Positions 40,605 through 53,352 of a stretch of 64,000 nucleotides of DNA are shown here, in pieces. The stretch covers positions 153,886-217,885 of the forward strand of contig NW_024755027.1 of the NCBI RefSeq assembly GCF_018991925.1, given 5' to 3'. The DNA is from Homarus americanus (taxonomy: Eukaryota > Arthropoda > Malacostraca > Decapoda > Nephropidae). The notes beneath the pieces are model-generated. The model made no database searches. It was not told the DNA's origin and was given only the letters and a program-made list of their open reading frames with translations. The stretch's first letter is position 1, and each line of letters starts with the position of its first letter. A program made the translations under genes and the position numbers.

Positions 40605-41995
40605 GGCGGTGACTGACACTTTCCTCACTGACACCACAGATACAGCACCACACACTCCACCACCTCCCTCACTGACACCACAGATACAGCACCACACACT
40701 ACACCACCTCCTTCACTGACACCACAGATACAGCACCACACTACATCACCTCCCTCACTGACACCACCAGTTACAGCACCACACACTCCCACCACCTCCC
40801 TCACTGACACCACCAGTTACAGCACCACACACTCCACCACCTCCCTCACTGACACCACAGATACAGCACCACACACTACCACCTCCTTCACTGACACCAC
40901 AGTTCAGCACCCACACTCCACACCTCCCTCACCCACCACTGTTACAACACACCTCCACCACCTCCTCACTGACACCACAGATACAGCACCACACACTCCA
41001 CCACCTCCCTCCTGACACCACAGATACAGCACCACACACTACCACCTCCTTCACTGACACCACAGCTAGCACCACACACACTACATCACCTCCCTCACTG
41101 ACACCACCAGTTACAGCACCACACACTCCACCACCTCCCTCCTGACACCACCAGTTACAGCACCACACACTCCACCACCTCCCTCACGACACCACAGCTA
41201 CAGCACCACACACTCCACCACCTCCCTCACTGACACCACCAGTTACAGCACCACACCACACACCTCCCTCACTGACACCACAGTTACAGCACACACTACA
41301 CCACCTCCCTCCCCCAGCACCACCAGTTACAGCACCACACCTCCACCACCTCCCTCACTGACACCACAGTTACAGCACCACACACCTCCCACCTCTCTCA
41401 CTGACACCACAGCTACAGCACCACACACACTACACCACCTCCTCACTGACACCACAGCTACAGCACACACACTACACCTCCCTCACTGACACCACACCTA
41501 CAGCACACCACACCACCACCTCCCTCACTGACACCCCAGCTACAGCACCACACACTACACCACCTCCCTCACTGACACCACAGCTACAGCACCACCTCCA
41601 CCACCTCCCTACTGACACCACAGCTACTCACCCACCACCTCCCTCACTGACACAGCTACACACCACACCACCTCCCCACTGCACCACAGCTACAGCACCA
41701 CACTACACCACCTCCCTCACTGACACCACAGCTACAGCACACACACTACCACCTCCCTCCACTGACACCACAGCTACAGCACCACACCTCCACCACCTCC
41801 CTCACTGACACCACAGCTACAGCACCACACACTACACCACCTCCCTCACTGACACCACAGCTACAGCACCACACTACACACCACCTCCCTCACTGACACC
41901 ACAGCTACAGCACCACACACTACACCACCTCCCTCACTGACACCACAGCTACAGCACCACACACTACACCACCTCCCTCACTGACACCATCAGTT
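40605..41995. repeat. 44-bp minisatellite, about 1.4 kb
   Basis: The unit contains CCTCCCTCACTGACACCACA and CTACAGCACCACACACTACA, about 32 copies. It is clean at the right end (41800-41990), with irregular indels in the middle. Minus-strand frames are Val/Cys/Gly repeats. Confidence 0.96.
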
Positions 41996-42559
41996 GTATT
42001 AACCCTCGTCAAAATGTTACACCTTGTATATATATAATATAGGAAAGTATTTATCGCTGTAAAACTGTTCAGGTCAGAACTTCATACATGCTTCTAACAT
42101 TATATGAGATCTGTTTCTACTTATTGAGTTGAATCCTCCAAAGTAAATGAATACAATAGTAATTAATGTGAATTATTGATTGTTAAAACTGTTCACTAAA
42201 TTTAAAACAATGAGATGCAGAAATGTTCTTTAGTGATAATCACTTCAGATGTGAAGTGGTGAATTCGATGTTCACTTAAAGAATTTAATCACTTTGCCAA
42301 TCTATTCACAATAAAGTAATGTGATTATAGATTCTGGTGTGATAATTGTTAACCTTTAAATTAATTGTTGCGAGGCAATTAATTATTAATAATACATAAT
42401 GACGTCTACTGTGTGATGGTATGTTATAGGGTTCACTCTTGTACACGTCTGGGCCAGCTGGTCACGGTCACTGCTATGGTGACAAGATGGCGCCGATGAT
42501 AACCTAAGTCAACGACGTCACTGCTTATCTTGCCGGGAGGTGTTGTGTATGTAAAAGTA
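41996..42559. other. Unique AT-rich DNA
   Basis: No gene or element is recognised in this spacer between the 44-bp array and the composite array. Confidence 0.5.
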
Positions 42560-43462
42560 GCATATAGCCTTTACCGTGTGTGAAATTGAAGAATACTTAA
42601 GCTTACCGTGTTAGTGAAGATATAAACACCGTGTGTAGTGAATATAACTTACAGAGTGTGTAGTGAAGATATAGCTTACCGTGTGTAGTGAATATAAAAA
42701 ACACCGTGTGTAGTGAGAGGTATAGCTTACCGTGTGTAGTGAATATATCTTACCGTGTGTAAGTGAAGACAGTTTACGTGTGTAGTGAAGATAAAACACC
42801 ATGTGTAGTGAAGATATAACTTACCGTGTGTAAGTGAAGAAGATAGTTTACCGTGTGTAGTGAAGATATAGCTTACTGTGTGTAGTGAAGATATATCTTA
42901 CTGTGTCAGTGAAGATAGTTTACCGTGTGTGGTGAAGATATAGCTTGCAAAAGTATTGGCGAGTAGAAGATGGTTTACTGTGTGTAGTGAATATATCTTA
43001 CCGTGGTAATAGTGAAGATAGTTTACCGTATGTAGTGAAGATATGGCTTACTGTAGTGAAGATATATCTTACCGTGTCATAGTGAAGATAGTTTACCGTG
43101 TGTAGTGAAGATATATCTTACCGTGTAGCAAGTGAAGATGGTTTACGTGTGTAAGTGAAGATATAGCTTACCATGTAATAGTGAATGGTTTACGTGTGTA
43201 GTACAGAGAATATAGCTTCCCATGTGTAGTGAAGATATAGCTTACTGTGTGTAGTGAAGATATGGCTTTGCAAATAATGTAGTGAAGATATAGCTTACTG
43301 TGTAGTGAAGATATAGCTTACTGTGTGAAGTGAGATTATAAGCACCTGCGTGTGTAGTGAAAGATATAGCTTACCGTGTGTAGTGAAAGTATGGCTTACC
43401 GTGTGTAGTGAAGGTATAGCTTACCATGTGTAGTGAAGAGAGTTTATTGTGTGTAGTGAAGG
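42560..43462. repeat. 23/25-bp minisatellite block A
   Basis: The first block of the composite array. It contains many ragged units with odd insertions (for example GCAAAAGTATTGG near 42947 and GCAAATAATG near 43269). Confidence 0.93.
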
Positions 43463-43682
43463 TATTAGTCCTGATAGACAGAGGCGTCAACCTTAACACA
43501 CTGTTAACGTACCTAGTCAGTAGCAAGGCACCATCTTCTTCCTCGTCCTAAATGTCTTCAGTTTTAGAAGCTTTTTCGGCCCTCCTCTAATCTTCTTTTA
43601 GCCTCTTCTTTCTCTCACTCAAAATCAACAACAACACCCTGACCTCCTCCTTCACTTCTTTAACTTACGCTTCTCACGCCGA

Positions 43683-44531
43683 TCATTTGTCTAAACATCT
43701 TCTTCGCCTTATCCTGGTCGGGTAAGGAGTGACCCGGCAGCTCAGGGTCCTATGATCAAGTATAAAATTATTGTCACGCATGAAGCGGACGCCAAAAATA
43801 CATCGGGACTTGTAATCAGGACTCACGTAGCTCTTCTCGGCCCATAACTTCCTCCCGCGGAGGGTGACACTGTGAGAGGAAACTACCGGCAAATGTTAAA
43901 TGAATTGGCGGGCCGGCGTTTTGAAAAGTGTTCTTTAGATTTTATGTTTGGTGAGGGCGAGCTCCTCCTTGTTTAAGATATTAGCGTTAAGGTAGTTTGG
44001 GCCGCTGCCGGAGTCTAGAACTACCTCTTTGAACTTCCCAAAGACAGTACACGGCATCAAAATTCGGTTGTTGTTTTCGAAAATATTCTTTTCGGGTTCC
44101 AAGTCTTTCTTTTCTGATAAAAACAGCAAATCCTGGCTGTTTGTATATGAAGTGGTAGCATTATACATCGATAAAAAATCTACGCCGAGAATATTTATTG
44201 CTCCCGAGTGGACTTGAAAATCCACCTCCAATGACACGTTCTGGGGGAACCTTAACCTCAGGTGAATTTGTCCAAGGTACATCGCTTTATTCCCCGCTAC
44301 ATCCGAAATGGTCAAGTACTACCTAGTGTCAATTTTATTTTGTATTTTGAGATCCTCAAGGTCTTGCAGACGGATGGTTGAAACAGAACTCCCGGAGTCA
44401 ATCATAAAAGGGAGCGGGACAAGTGAATGCTCCACACAGGCGAGACAGTAGGGTAAGCTCTGGGGGCTCCTAGCCAACCCAGTCACAAATCTACTATTGC
44501 CCAGCTTCTCGAAATGTAAATTTTTATTCAT
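43683..44531 (-). pseudogene. Double retropepsin-like frame, broken, copy 1
   Basis: A 283-codon reading frame with three internal stops (TAG at codon 71, TAA at 199, TAA at 212) and no frameshift. Codons 42-47 encode FMIDSG, the aspartic-protease active-site loop of retropepsins, and ILGVDF follows at 114-119, the spacing expected within one retropepsin monomer. A second VVLDSGSG lies at 171-176 with IFGVRF at 245-250, so the domain pair repeats with similar spacing (69 and 72 residues). No reverse transcriptase or integrase follows in the module. A retroelement pol fragment is the simplest source. The stops make it a pseudogene unless they are read through. Confidence 0.7.
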
Positions 44532-44660
44532 AATTATGTTTACATTACTGGTGTAGAAGAACTACTTGTAGTAAACGACAGCCTAAAAGGAAAAAATACT
44601 GTAGACAGCTTGGAACTAGATTTACCTTCATGTGTTTGCGTGTGTGTGTGTGTGTGTGTG

Positions 44661-44914
44661 GGGCGACCACATTCTACTCTAAACGTTCTCGGGCTGTTTT
44701 TACCAATCCTCTAAAGTTTATTATCTCTCTGGGGACCCAGTTTTTAATTTCATTCATCCATCTCAGTCTCTGCCTTCCCCTGGTCCTCCTACCCTCAACT
44801 TTGCCCATTAATATTTATGCTATTATCCTCTCACCCCTAATTACTTTTTTTTCGCTAATCTTAGTACCTCTTCATCTATAACACCATATTTCAAAGGCCT
44901 CCAACTTCTTTCTG
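44661..44914 (-). mobile_element. RTE-like LINE C-terminal scrap, module 1
   Basis: The minus strand encodes, with stops, EAFEIWCYR and then GKVEGRRTRGRQRLRW, the conserved C-terminal segment after the RT domain of RTE-type and related LINEs. Only about 250 bp remain. It abuts the (GT)n at 44637-44660 on one side and the minisatellite on the other. Confidence 0.7.
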
Positions 44915-46192
44915 GTGTAGTGAAGACAGTTTACTGTGTGTAGTGAAAATATAGCTTACCGTGTGTAGTGAAGATATGCTTTACTGTGTGTAGTGAAGAT
45001 ATAGTTTACCGCGTGTAGTGAAGACAGTTTACTGTGTGTAGTGAAGATATAGCTTACCTTGTGTAGGGAAGGTATAGCTTACCGTTTGTAGTGAAGATAT
45101 AGCTTCCCGTGTGTAGTGAAAATATAGCTTTCTGTGTGAAGTGAAAATATAGCTTACCGTGTGTAGTGAAGATAGTTTACCGTGTGTAGTGAAGATAGTT
45201 TACCGTGTGTAGTGAAGGTATAGCTTACCGTTTGTAGTGAAGATAGTTTACTGTGTGTAGTGAAGATATAGCTTACCGTGTGAAGTGAAGATATGGCTTA
45301 CCGTGTATAGTGAAGTTATAGCTTACCGTGTGTAGTGAAGATAGTTTACCGTGTGTAGTGAAGATATAGCTTACCGTTATTGTGGTGAAGATATGTCTTA
45401 CCGTGTGTATTGAATGGTTTACTTGTGTAGTGAAATATATAGCTTACCGTGTGTAGTGAAAGATATAGCTTACCATTAATAGTGAAAATAGTTTACCGGT
45501 ATTGTAGTGAAGGTATAGCTTACTGTGTGTAGTGAAGATATGTCTTACCGTGTGTGGTGAAGACAGTTTACCGTGTGTAGAAATATAGCTTACCATGTGT
45601 AGTGAAGATATAGCTTACCGTGTGTAGTGAATAGTTTACACCGTGTGTGGTAGAAGATATAGCTTACTGTGTGTAGTGAAGATATATCTTACCGTGTGTA
45701 GTGAAGATAGTTTACCGTGTGTAGTGAAGACAACTTTACCATGTGTGAAGATAGTTTTACTGTGTGTAGTGAATGTATATCTTACCGTGTAATGAATAGT
45801 TTACAGTATTAGTAGTGAAGATATAGCTTACTGTGTGGTGAAGATATATCTTACCATTATTAATAGTGAAGATAGTTTTACCGTGTGTAGTGAAGATATA
45901 GCTTACCATGTGTAGTGAAGATAGTTTACCGTGTGTAGTGAAGATATAGCTTCCCATGTGTAGTGAAGATATAGCTTACTGTGTGTAGTGAAGATATGGC
46001 TTACCGTGTGTAGTGAAGATATAGCTTACTGTGTGTAGTGAAGATATAGCTTACTGTGTGAAGTGAGATATAGCTTACCGTGTGTAGTGAAGATATAGCT
46101 TACCGTGTGTAGTGAAAGTATGGCTTACCGTGTGTAGTGAAGGTATAGCTTACCATGTGTAGTGAAGAGAGTTTATTGTGTGTAGTGAAGGT
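44915..46192. repeat. 23/25-bp minisatellite block B
   Basis: About 1.28 kb. Many units carry anomalous insertions such as ATTATTAATAG and TTATTGTGG (45375, 45475, 45858). Confidence 0.94.
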
Positions 46193-46411
46193 ATTAGTCC
46201 TGATAGACAGAGGCGTCAACCTTAACACACTGTTAACGTACCTAGTCAGTAGCAAGGCACCATCTTCTTCCTCGTCCTAAATGTCTTCAGTTTTAGAAGC
46301 TTTTTCGGCCCTCCTCTAATCTTCTTTTAGCCCCTTCTTTCTCTCACTCAAAATCAACAACAACACCCTGACCTCCTCCTTCACTTCTTTAACTTACGCT
46401 TCTCACGCCGA

Positions 46412-47260
46412 TCATTTGTCTAAACATCTTCTTCGCCTTATCCTGGTCGGGTAAGGAGTGACCCGGCAGCTCAGGGTCCTATGATCAAGTATAAAATTAT
46501 TGTCACGCATGAAGCGGACGCCAAAAATACATCGGGACTTGTAATCAGGACTCACGTAGCTCTTCTCGGCCCATAACTTCCTCCCGCGGACGGTGACACT
46601 GTGAGAGGAAACTACCGGCAAATGTTAAATGAATTGGCGGGCCGGCGTTTTGAAAAGTGTTCTTTAGATTTTATGTTTGGTGAGGGCGAGCTCCTCCTTG
46701 TTTAAGATATTAGCGTTAAGGTAGTTTGGGCCGCTGCCGGAGTCTAGAACTACCTCTTTGAACTTCCCAAAGACAGTACACGGCATCAAAATTCGGTTGT
46801 TGTTTTCGAAAATATTCTTTTCGGGTTCCAAGTCTTTCTTTTCTGATAAAAACAGCAAATCCTGGCTGTTTGTATATGAAGTGGTAGCATTATACATCGA
46901 TAAAAAATCTACGCCGAGAATATTTATTGCTCCCGAGTGGACTTGAAAATCCACCTCCAATGACACGTTCTGGGGGAACCTTAACCTCAGGTGAATTTGT
47001 CCAAGGTACATCGCTTTATTCCCCGCTACATCCGAAATGGTCAAGTACTACCTAGTGTCAATTTTATTTTGTATTTTGAGATCCTCAAGGTCTTGCAGAC
47101 GGATGGTTGAAACAGAACTCCCGGAGTCAATCATAAAAGGGAGCGGGACAAGTGAATGCTCCACACAGGCGAGACAGTAGGGTAAGCTCTGGGGGCTCCT
47201 AGCCAACCCAGTCACAAATCTACTATTGCCCAGCTTCTCGAAATGTAAATTTTTATTCAT
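46412..47260 (-). pseudogene. Double retropepsin-like frame, broken, copy 2
   Basis: Identical in its three translated segments to copies 3 and 4. It differs from copy 1 only in one residue near codon 224 (Val for Leu). It has the same three stop codons. Confidence 0.7.
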
Positions 47261-47386
47261 AATTATGTTTACATTCCTGGTGTAGAAGAACTACTTGTAG
47301 TAAACGACAGCCTAAAAGGAAAAAATACTGTAGACAGCTTGGAACTAGATTTACCTTCATGTGTTTGCGTGTGTGTGTGTGTGTGT

Positions 47387-47640
47387 GGGGCGACCACATT
47401 CTACTCTAAACGTTCTCGGGCTGTTTTTACCAATCCTCTAAAGTTTATTATCTCTCTGGGGACCCAGTTTTTAATTTCATTCATCCATCTCAGTCTCTGC
47501 CTTCCCCTGGTCCTCCTACCCTCAACTTTGCCCATTAATATTTATGCTATTATCCTCTCACCCCTAATTACTTTTTTTTCGCTAATCTTAGTACCTCTTC
47601 ATCTATAACACCATATTTCAAAGGCCTCCAACTTCTTTCT
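47387..47640 (-). mobile_element. RTE-like LINE C-terminal scrap, module 2
   Basis: The same fragment as in module 1, in the same position relative to the (GT)n and the protease-like frame. Confidence 0.7.
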
Positions 47641-49033
47641 GGTGTAGTGAAGACAGTTTACTGTGTGTAGTGAAAATATAGCTTACCGTGTGTAGTGAAG
47701 ATATGCTTTACTGTGTGTAGTGAAGATATAGTTTACCGCGTGTAGTGAAGATATAGTTTACCGCGTGTAGTGAAGACAGTTTACTGTGTGTAGTGAAGAT
47801 ATAGCTTACCTTGTGTAGTGAAGGTAAAGCTTACCGTTTGTAGTGAAGATATAGCTTCCCGTGTGTAGTGAAAATATAGCTTTCTGTGTGAAGTGAAAAT
47901 ATAGCTTACCGTGTGTAGTGAAGATAGTTTACCGTGTGTAGTGAAGATAGTTTACCGTGTGTAGTGAAGGTATAGCTTACCGTTTGTAGTGAAGATAGTT
48001 TACTGTGTGTAGTGAAGATATAGCTTACCGTGTGAAGTGAAGATATGGCTTACCGTGTATAGTGAAGTTATAGCTTACCGTGTGTAGTGAAGATAGTTTA
48101 CCGTGTGTAGTGAAGATATAGCTTACCATTTGTAGTGAAGGTATAGCTTACCGTGTGTAGTGAAGATAGTTTACCGTGTGTAGTGAAGATATTGCTTACT
48201 GTGTGTAGTGAAGATATATCTTACCGTGTGTAGTGAAGATAGTTTACCGTGTGTAGTGAAGATATATCTTACTGTGTGTAGTGAAGATAGTTTACCGTGT
48301 GTAGTGAAAGACAGTTTACCGTGTGTAGTGAAGATATAGCTTACCATGTGTAGTGAAGATATAGCTTACCGTGTGTAGTGAAGATAGTTTACCGTGTGTA
48401 GTGAAGATATAGCTTACTGTGTGTAGTGAAGATATATCTTACTGTGTGTAGTGAAGATAGTTTACCGTGTGTAGTGAAGATATAGCTTACCATGTGTAGT
48501 GAAGATAGTTTACTGTGTGTAGTGAAGATATATCTTACCGTGTGTAGTGAAGATAGTTTACCGTGTGTAGTGAAGATATAGCTTACTGTGTGTAGTGAAG
48601 ATATATCTTACCGTGTGTAGTGAAGATAGTTTACCGTGTGTAGTGAAGATATATCTTACCGTGTGTAGTGAAGATGGTTTACCGTGTGTAGTGAAGATAT
48701 AGCTTACCATGTGTAGTGAAGATAGTTTACCGTGTGTAGTGAAGATATAGCTTCCCATGTGTAGTGAAGATATAGCTTACTGTGTGTAGTGAAGATATGG
48801 CTTACCGTGTGTAGTGAAGATATAGCTTACTGTGTGTAGTGAAGATATAGCTTACTGTGTGTGTAGCTTACCGTGTGTAGTGAAGATATAGCTTACTGTG
48901 TGAAGTGAGATATAGCTTACCGTGTGTAGTGAAGATATAGCTTACCGTGTGTAGTGAAAGTATGGCTTACCGTGTGTAGTGAAGGTATAGCTTACCATGT
49001 GTAGTGAAGAGAGTTTATTGTGTGTAGTGAAGG
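47641..49033. repeat. 23/25-bp minisatellite block C
   Basis: About 1.39 kb, the cleanest block, with few anomalous insertions. Confidence 0.95.
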
Positions 49034-49253
49034 TATTAGTCCTGATAGACAGAGGCGTCAACCTTAACACACTGTTAACGTACCTAGTCAGTAGCAAGGC
49101 ACCATCTTCTTCCTCGTCCTAAATGTCTTCAGTTTTAGAAGCTTTTTCGGCCCTCCTCTAATCTTCTTTTAGCCCCTTCTTTCTCTCACTCAAAATCAAC
49201 AACAACACCCTGACCTCCTCCTTCACTTCTTTAACTTACGCTTCTCACGCCGA

Positions 49254-50102
49254 TCATTTGTCTAAACATCTTCTTCGCCTTATCCTGGTCGGGTAAGGAG
49301 TGACCCGGCAGCTCAGGGTCCTATGATCAAGTATAAAATTATTGTCACGCATGAAGCGGACGCCAAAAATACATCGGGACTTGTAATCAGGACTCACGTA
49401 GCTCTTCTCGGCCCATAACTTCCTCCCGCGGACGGTGACACTGTGAGAGGAAACTACCGGCAAATGTTAAATGAATTGGCGGGCCGGCGTTTTGAAAAGT
49501 GTTCTTTAGATTTTATGTTTGGTGAGGGCGAGCTCCTCCTTGTTTAAGATATTAGCGTTAAGGTAGTTTGGGCCGCTGCCGGAGTCTAGAACTACCTCTT
49601 TGAACTTCCCAAAGACAGTACACGGCATCAAAATTCGGTTGTTGTTTTCGAAAATATTCTTTTCGGGTTCCAAGTCTTTCTTTTCTGATAAAAACAGCAA
49701 ATCCTGGCTGTTTGTATATGAAGTGGTAGCATTATACATCGATAAAAAATCTACGCCGAGAATATTTATTGCTCCCGAGTGGACTTGAAAATCCACCTCC
49801 AATGACACGTTCTGGGGGAACCTTAACCTCAGGTGAATTTGTCCAAGGTACATCGCTTTATTCCCCGCTACATCCGAAATGGTCAAGTACTACCTAGTGT
49901 CAATTTTATTTTGTATTTTGAGATCCTCAAGGTCTTGCAGACGGATGGTTGAAACAGAACTCCCGGAGTCAATCATAAAAGGGAGCGGGACAAGTGAATG
50001 CTCCACACAGGCGAGACAGTAGGGTAAGCTCTGGGGGCTCCTAGCCAACCCAGTCACAAATCTACTATTGCCCAGCTTCTCGAAATGTAAATTTTTATTC
50101 AT
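49254..50102 (-). pseudogene. Double retropepsin-like frame, broken, copy 3
   Basis: Same frame, motifs and stops as copy 2. Confidence 0.7.
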
Positions 50103-50228
50103 AATTATGTTTACATTACTGGTGTAGAAGAACTACTTGTAGTAAACGACAGCCTAAAAGGAAAAAATACTGTAGACAGCTTGGAACTAGATTTACCTTC
50201 ATGTGTTTGCGTGTGTGTGTGTGTGTGT

Positions 50229-50482
50229 GGGGCGACCACATTCTACTCTAAACGTTCTCGGGCTGTTTTTACCAATCCTCTAAAGTTTATTATCTCTCTG
50301 GGGACCCAGTTTTTAATTTCATTCATCCATCTCAGTCTCTGCCTTCCCCTGGTCCTCCTACCCTCAACTTTGCCCATTAATATTTATGCTATTATCCTCT
50401 CACCCCTAATTACTTTTTTTTCGCTAATCTTAGTACCTCTTCATCTATAACACCATATTTCAAAGGCCTCCAACTTCTTTCT
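50229..50482 (-). mobile_element. RTE-like LINE C-terminal scrap, module 3
   Basis: Same fragment as in module 1. Confidence 0.7.
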
Positions 50483-51903
50483 GGTGTAGTGAAGACAGTT
50501 TACTGTGTGTAGTGAAAATATAGCTTACCGTGTGTAGTGAAGATATGCTTTACTGTGTGTAGTGAAGATATAGTTTACCGCGTGTAGTGAAGACAGTTTA
50601 CTGTGTGTAGTGAAGATATAGCTTACCTTGTGTAGTGAAGGTATAGCTTACCGTTTGTAGTGAAGATATAGCTTCCCGTGTGTAGTGAAAATATAGCTTT
50701 CTGTGTGAAGTGAAAATATAGCTTACCGTGTGTAGTGAAGATAGTTTACCGTGTGTAGTGAAGATAGTTTACCGTGTGTAGTGAAGGTATAGCTTACCGT
50801 TTGTAGTGAAGATAGTTTACTGTGTGTAGTGAAGATATAGCTTACCGTGTGAAGTGAAGATATGGCTTACCGTGTATAGTGAAGTTATAGCTTACCGTGT
50901 GTAGTGAAGATAGTTTACCGTGTTTAGTGAAGATATAGCTTACCGTGTGTAGTGAAGATATATCTTACCGTGTGTAGTGAAGATAGTTTACCGTGTGTAG
51001 TGAAGATATAGCTTACCGTGTGTAGTGAAGATATAGCTTACCGTGTGTAGTGAAGATAGTTTACCGTGTGTAGTGAAGGTATAGCTTACTGTGTGTAGTG
51101 AAGATATATCTTACCGTGTGTAGTGAAGATAGTTTACCGTGTGTAGTGAAGATATAGCTTACCATTTGTAGTGAAGGTATAGCTTACCGTGTGTAGTGAA
51201 GATAGTTTACCGTGTGTAGTGAAGATATTGCTTACTGTGTGTAGTGAAGATATATCTTACCGTGTGTAGTGAAGATAGTTTACCGTGTAGTGAGAATGGT
51301 TACCGTGTGTAGTGAAGATATAGCTTACTGTGTGTAGTGAAGATATATCTTACCGTGTAGTGAAAGATAGTTTACCGTGTGTAGTGAAGATATAGCTTAC
51401 CATGTGTAGTGAAGATAGTTTACTATTATTGTAGTGAAGATATATCTTACCGTGTTAATAGTGAAGATAGTTTACCGTGTAGTGAATATAGCTTACTGTG
51501 TGTAGTGAAGATATATCTTACCGTAAATGTAAGTGAATTTACCGTGTGTGAAGATATATCTTACCGTGTGTAGTGAAGATGGTTTGCAAATGGCTTGCTA
51601 GTGAAAGATATAGCTTACCATGTATAGTGAAGATAGTTTACCGTGTGTAGTGAAGATATAGCTTCCCATGTGTAGTGAAGATATAGCTTACTGTGTGTAG
51701 TGAAGATATGGCTTACCGTGTGTAGTGAAGATATAGCTTACTGTGTGTAGTGAAGATATAGCTTACTGTGTGAAGTGAGATATAGCTTACCGTGTGTAGT
51801 GAAGATATAGCTTACCGTGTGTAGTGAAAGTATGGCTTACCGTGTGTAGTGAAGGTATAGCTTACCATGTGTAGTGAAGAGAGTTTATTGTGTGTAGTGA
51901 AGG
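50483..51903. repeat. 23/25-bp minisatellite block D
   Basis: About 1.42 kb. The interval 51280-51600 carries anomalous units like those in block B. Confidence 0.94.
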
Positions 51904-52123
51904 TATTAGTCCTGATAGACAGAGGCGTCAACCTTAACACACTGTTAACGTACCTAGTCAGTAGCAAGGCACCATCTTCTTCCTCGTCCTAAATGTCTTC
52001 AGTTTTAGAAGCTTTTTCGGCCCTCCTCTAATCTTCTTTTAGCCCCTTCTTTCTCTCACTCAAAATCAACAACAACACCCTGACCTCCTCCTTCACTTCT
52101 TTAACTTACGCTTCTCACGCCGA

Positions 52124-52972
52124 TCATTTGTCTAAACATCTTCTTCGCCTTATCCTGGTCGGGTAAGGAGTGACCCGGCAGCTCAGGGTCCTATGATCAA
52201 GTATAAAATTATTGTCACGCATGAAGCGGACGCCAAAAATACATCGGGACTTGTAATCAGGACTCACGTAGCTCTTCTCGGCCCATAACTTCCTCCCGCG
52301 GACGGTGACACTGTGAGAGGAAACTACCGGCAAATGTTAAATGAATTGGCGGGCCGGCGTTTTGAAAAGTGTTCTTTAGATTTTATGTTTGGTGAGGGCG
52401 AGCTCCTCCTTGTTTAAGATATTAGCGTTAAGGTAGTTTGGGCCGCTGCCGGAGTCTAGAACTACCTCTTTGAACTTCCCAAAGACAGTACACGGCATCA
52501 AAATTCGGTTGTTGTTTTCGAAAATATTCTTTTCGGGTTCCAAGTCTTTCTTTTCTGATAAAAACAGCAAATCCTGGCTGTTTGTATATGAAGTGGTAGC
52601 ATTATACATCGATAAAAAATCTACGCCGAGAATATTTATTGCTCCCGAGTGGACTTGAAAATCCACCTCCAATGACACGTTCTGGGGGAACCTTAACCTC
52701 AGGTGAATTTGTCCAAGGTACATCGCTTTATTCCCCGCTACATCCGAAATGGTCAAGTACTACCTAGTGTCAATTTTATTTTGTATTTTGAGATCCTCAA
52801 GGTCTTGCAGACGGATGGTTGAAACAGAACTCCCGGAGTCAATCATAAAAGGGAGCGGGACAAGTGAATGCTCCACACAGGCGAGACAGTAGGGTAAGCT
52901 CTGGGGGCTCCTAGCCAACCCAGTCACAAATCTACTATTGCCCAGCTTCTCGAAATGTAAATTTTTATTCAT
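52124..52972 (-). pseudogene. Double retropepsin-like frame, broken, copy 4
   Basis: Same frame, motifs and stops as copy 2. Confidence 0.7.
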
Positions 52973-53098
52973 AATTATGTTTACATTACTGGTGTAGAAG
53001 AACTACTTGTAGTAAACGACAGCCTAAAAGGAAAAAATACTGTAGACAGCTTGGAACTAGATTTACCTTCATGTGTTTGCGTGTGTGTGTGTGTGTGT

Positions 53099-53352
53099 GG
53101 GGCGACCACATTCTACTCTAAACGTTCTCGGGCTGTTTTTACCAATCCTCTAAAGTTTATTATCTCTCTGGGGACCCAGTTTTTAATTTCATTCATCCAT
53201 CTCAGTCTCTGCCTTCCCCTGGTCCTCCTACCCTCAACTTTGCCCATTAATATTTATGCTATTATCCTCTCACCCCTAATTACTTTTTTTTCGCTAATCT
53301 TAGTACCTCTTCATCTATAACACCATATTTCAAAGGCCTCCAACTTCTTTCT
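53099..53352 (-). mobile_element. RTE-like LINE C-terminal scrap, module 4
   Basis: Same fragment as in module 1. Confidence 0.7.

Larger units (their letters stand above)
43463..44914 (-). repeat. Module 1 of composite array
   Basis: A 1452-bp non-minisatellite module. Read on the minus strand it contains, in order, an RTE-like LINE C-terminal scrap, (CA)n, the double retropepsin-like frame and about 220 bp of trailing sequence. It differs from modules 2-4 at 43613 (T for C) and 43862 (G for C), and in GT-run length. Confidence 0.93.
46193..47640 (-). repeat. Module 2 of composite array
   Basis: Same organisation as module 1, 1448 bp. It has the private substitution TTACATTCCTGG (near 47273) and a shorter (GT)n. 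Confidence 0.93.
49034..50482 (-). repeat. Module 3 of composite array
   Basis: 1449 bp, nearly identical to modules 2 and 4. Confidence 0.93.
51904..53352 (-). repeat. Module 4 of composite array
   Basis: 1449 bp, nearly identical to modules 2 and 3. Confidence 0.93.

Noticed and set aside
42560..43462. CRISPR-like or regulatory array in the 23/25-bp blocks
   Set aside because: Contiguous minisatellite units without spacers.
44029..44217. Plus-strand 62-codon frame repeated in every array module
   Set aside because: Antisense shadow of the retropepsin-like frame. Its repetition only reflects the module duplication.
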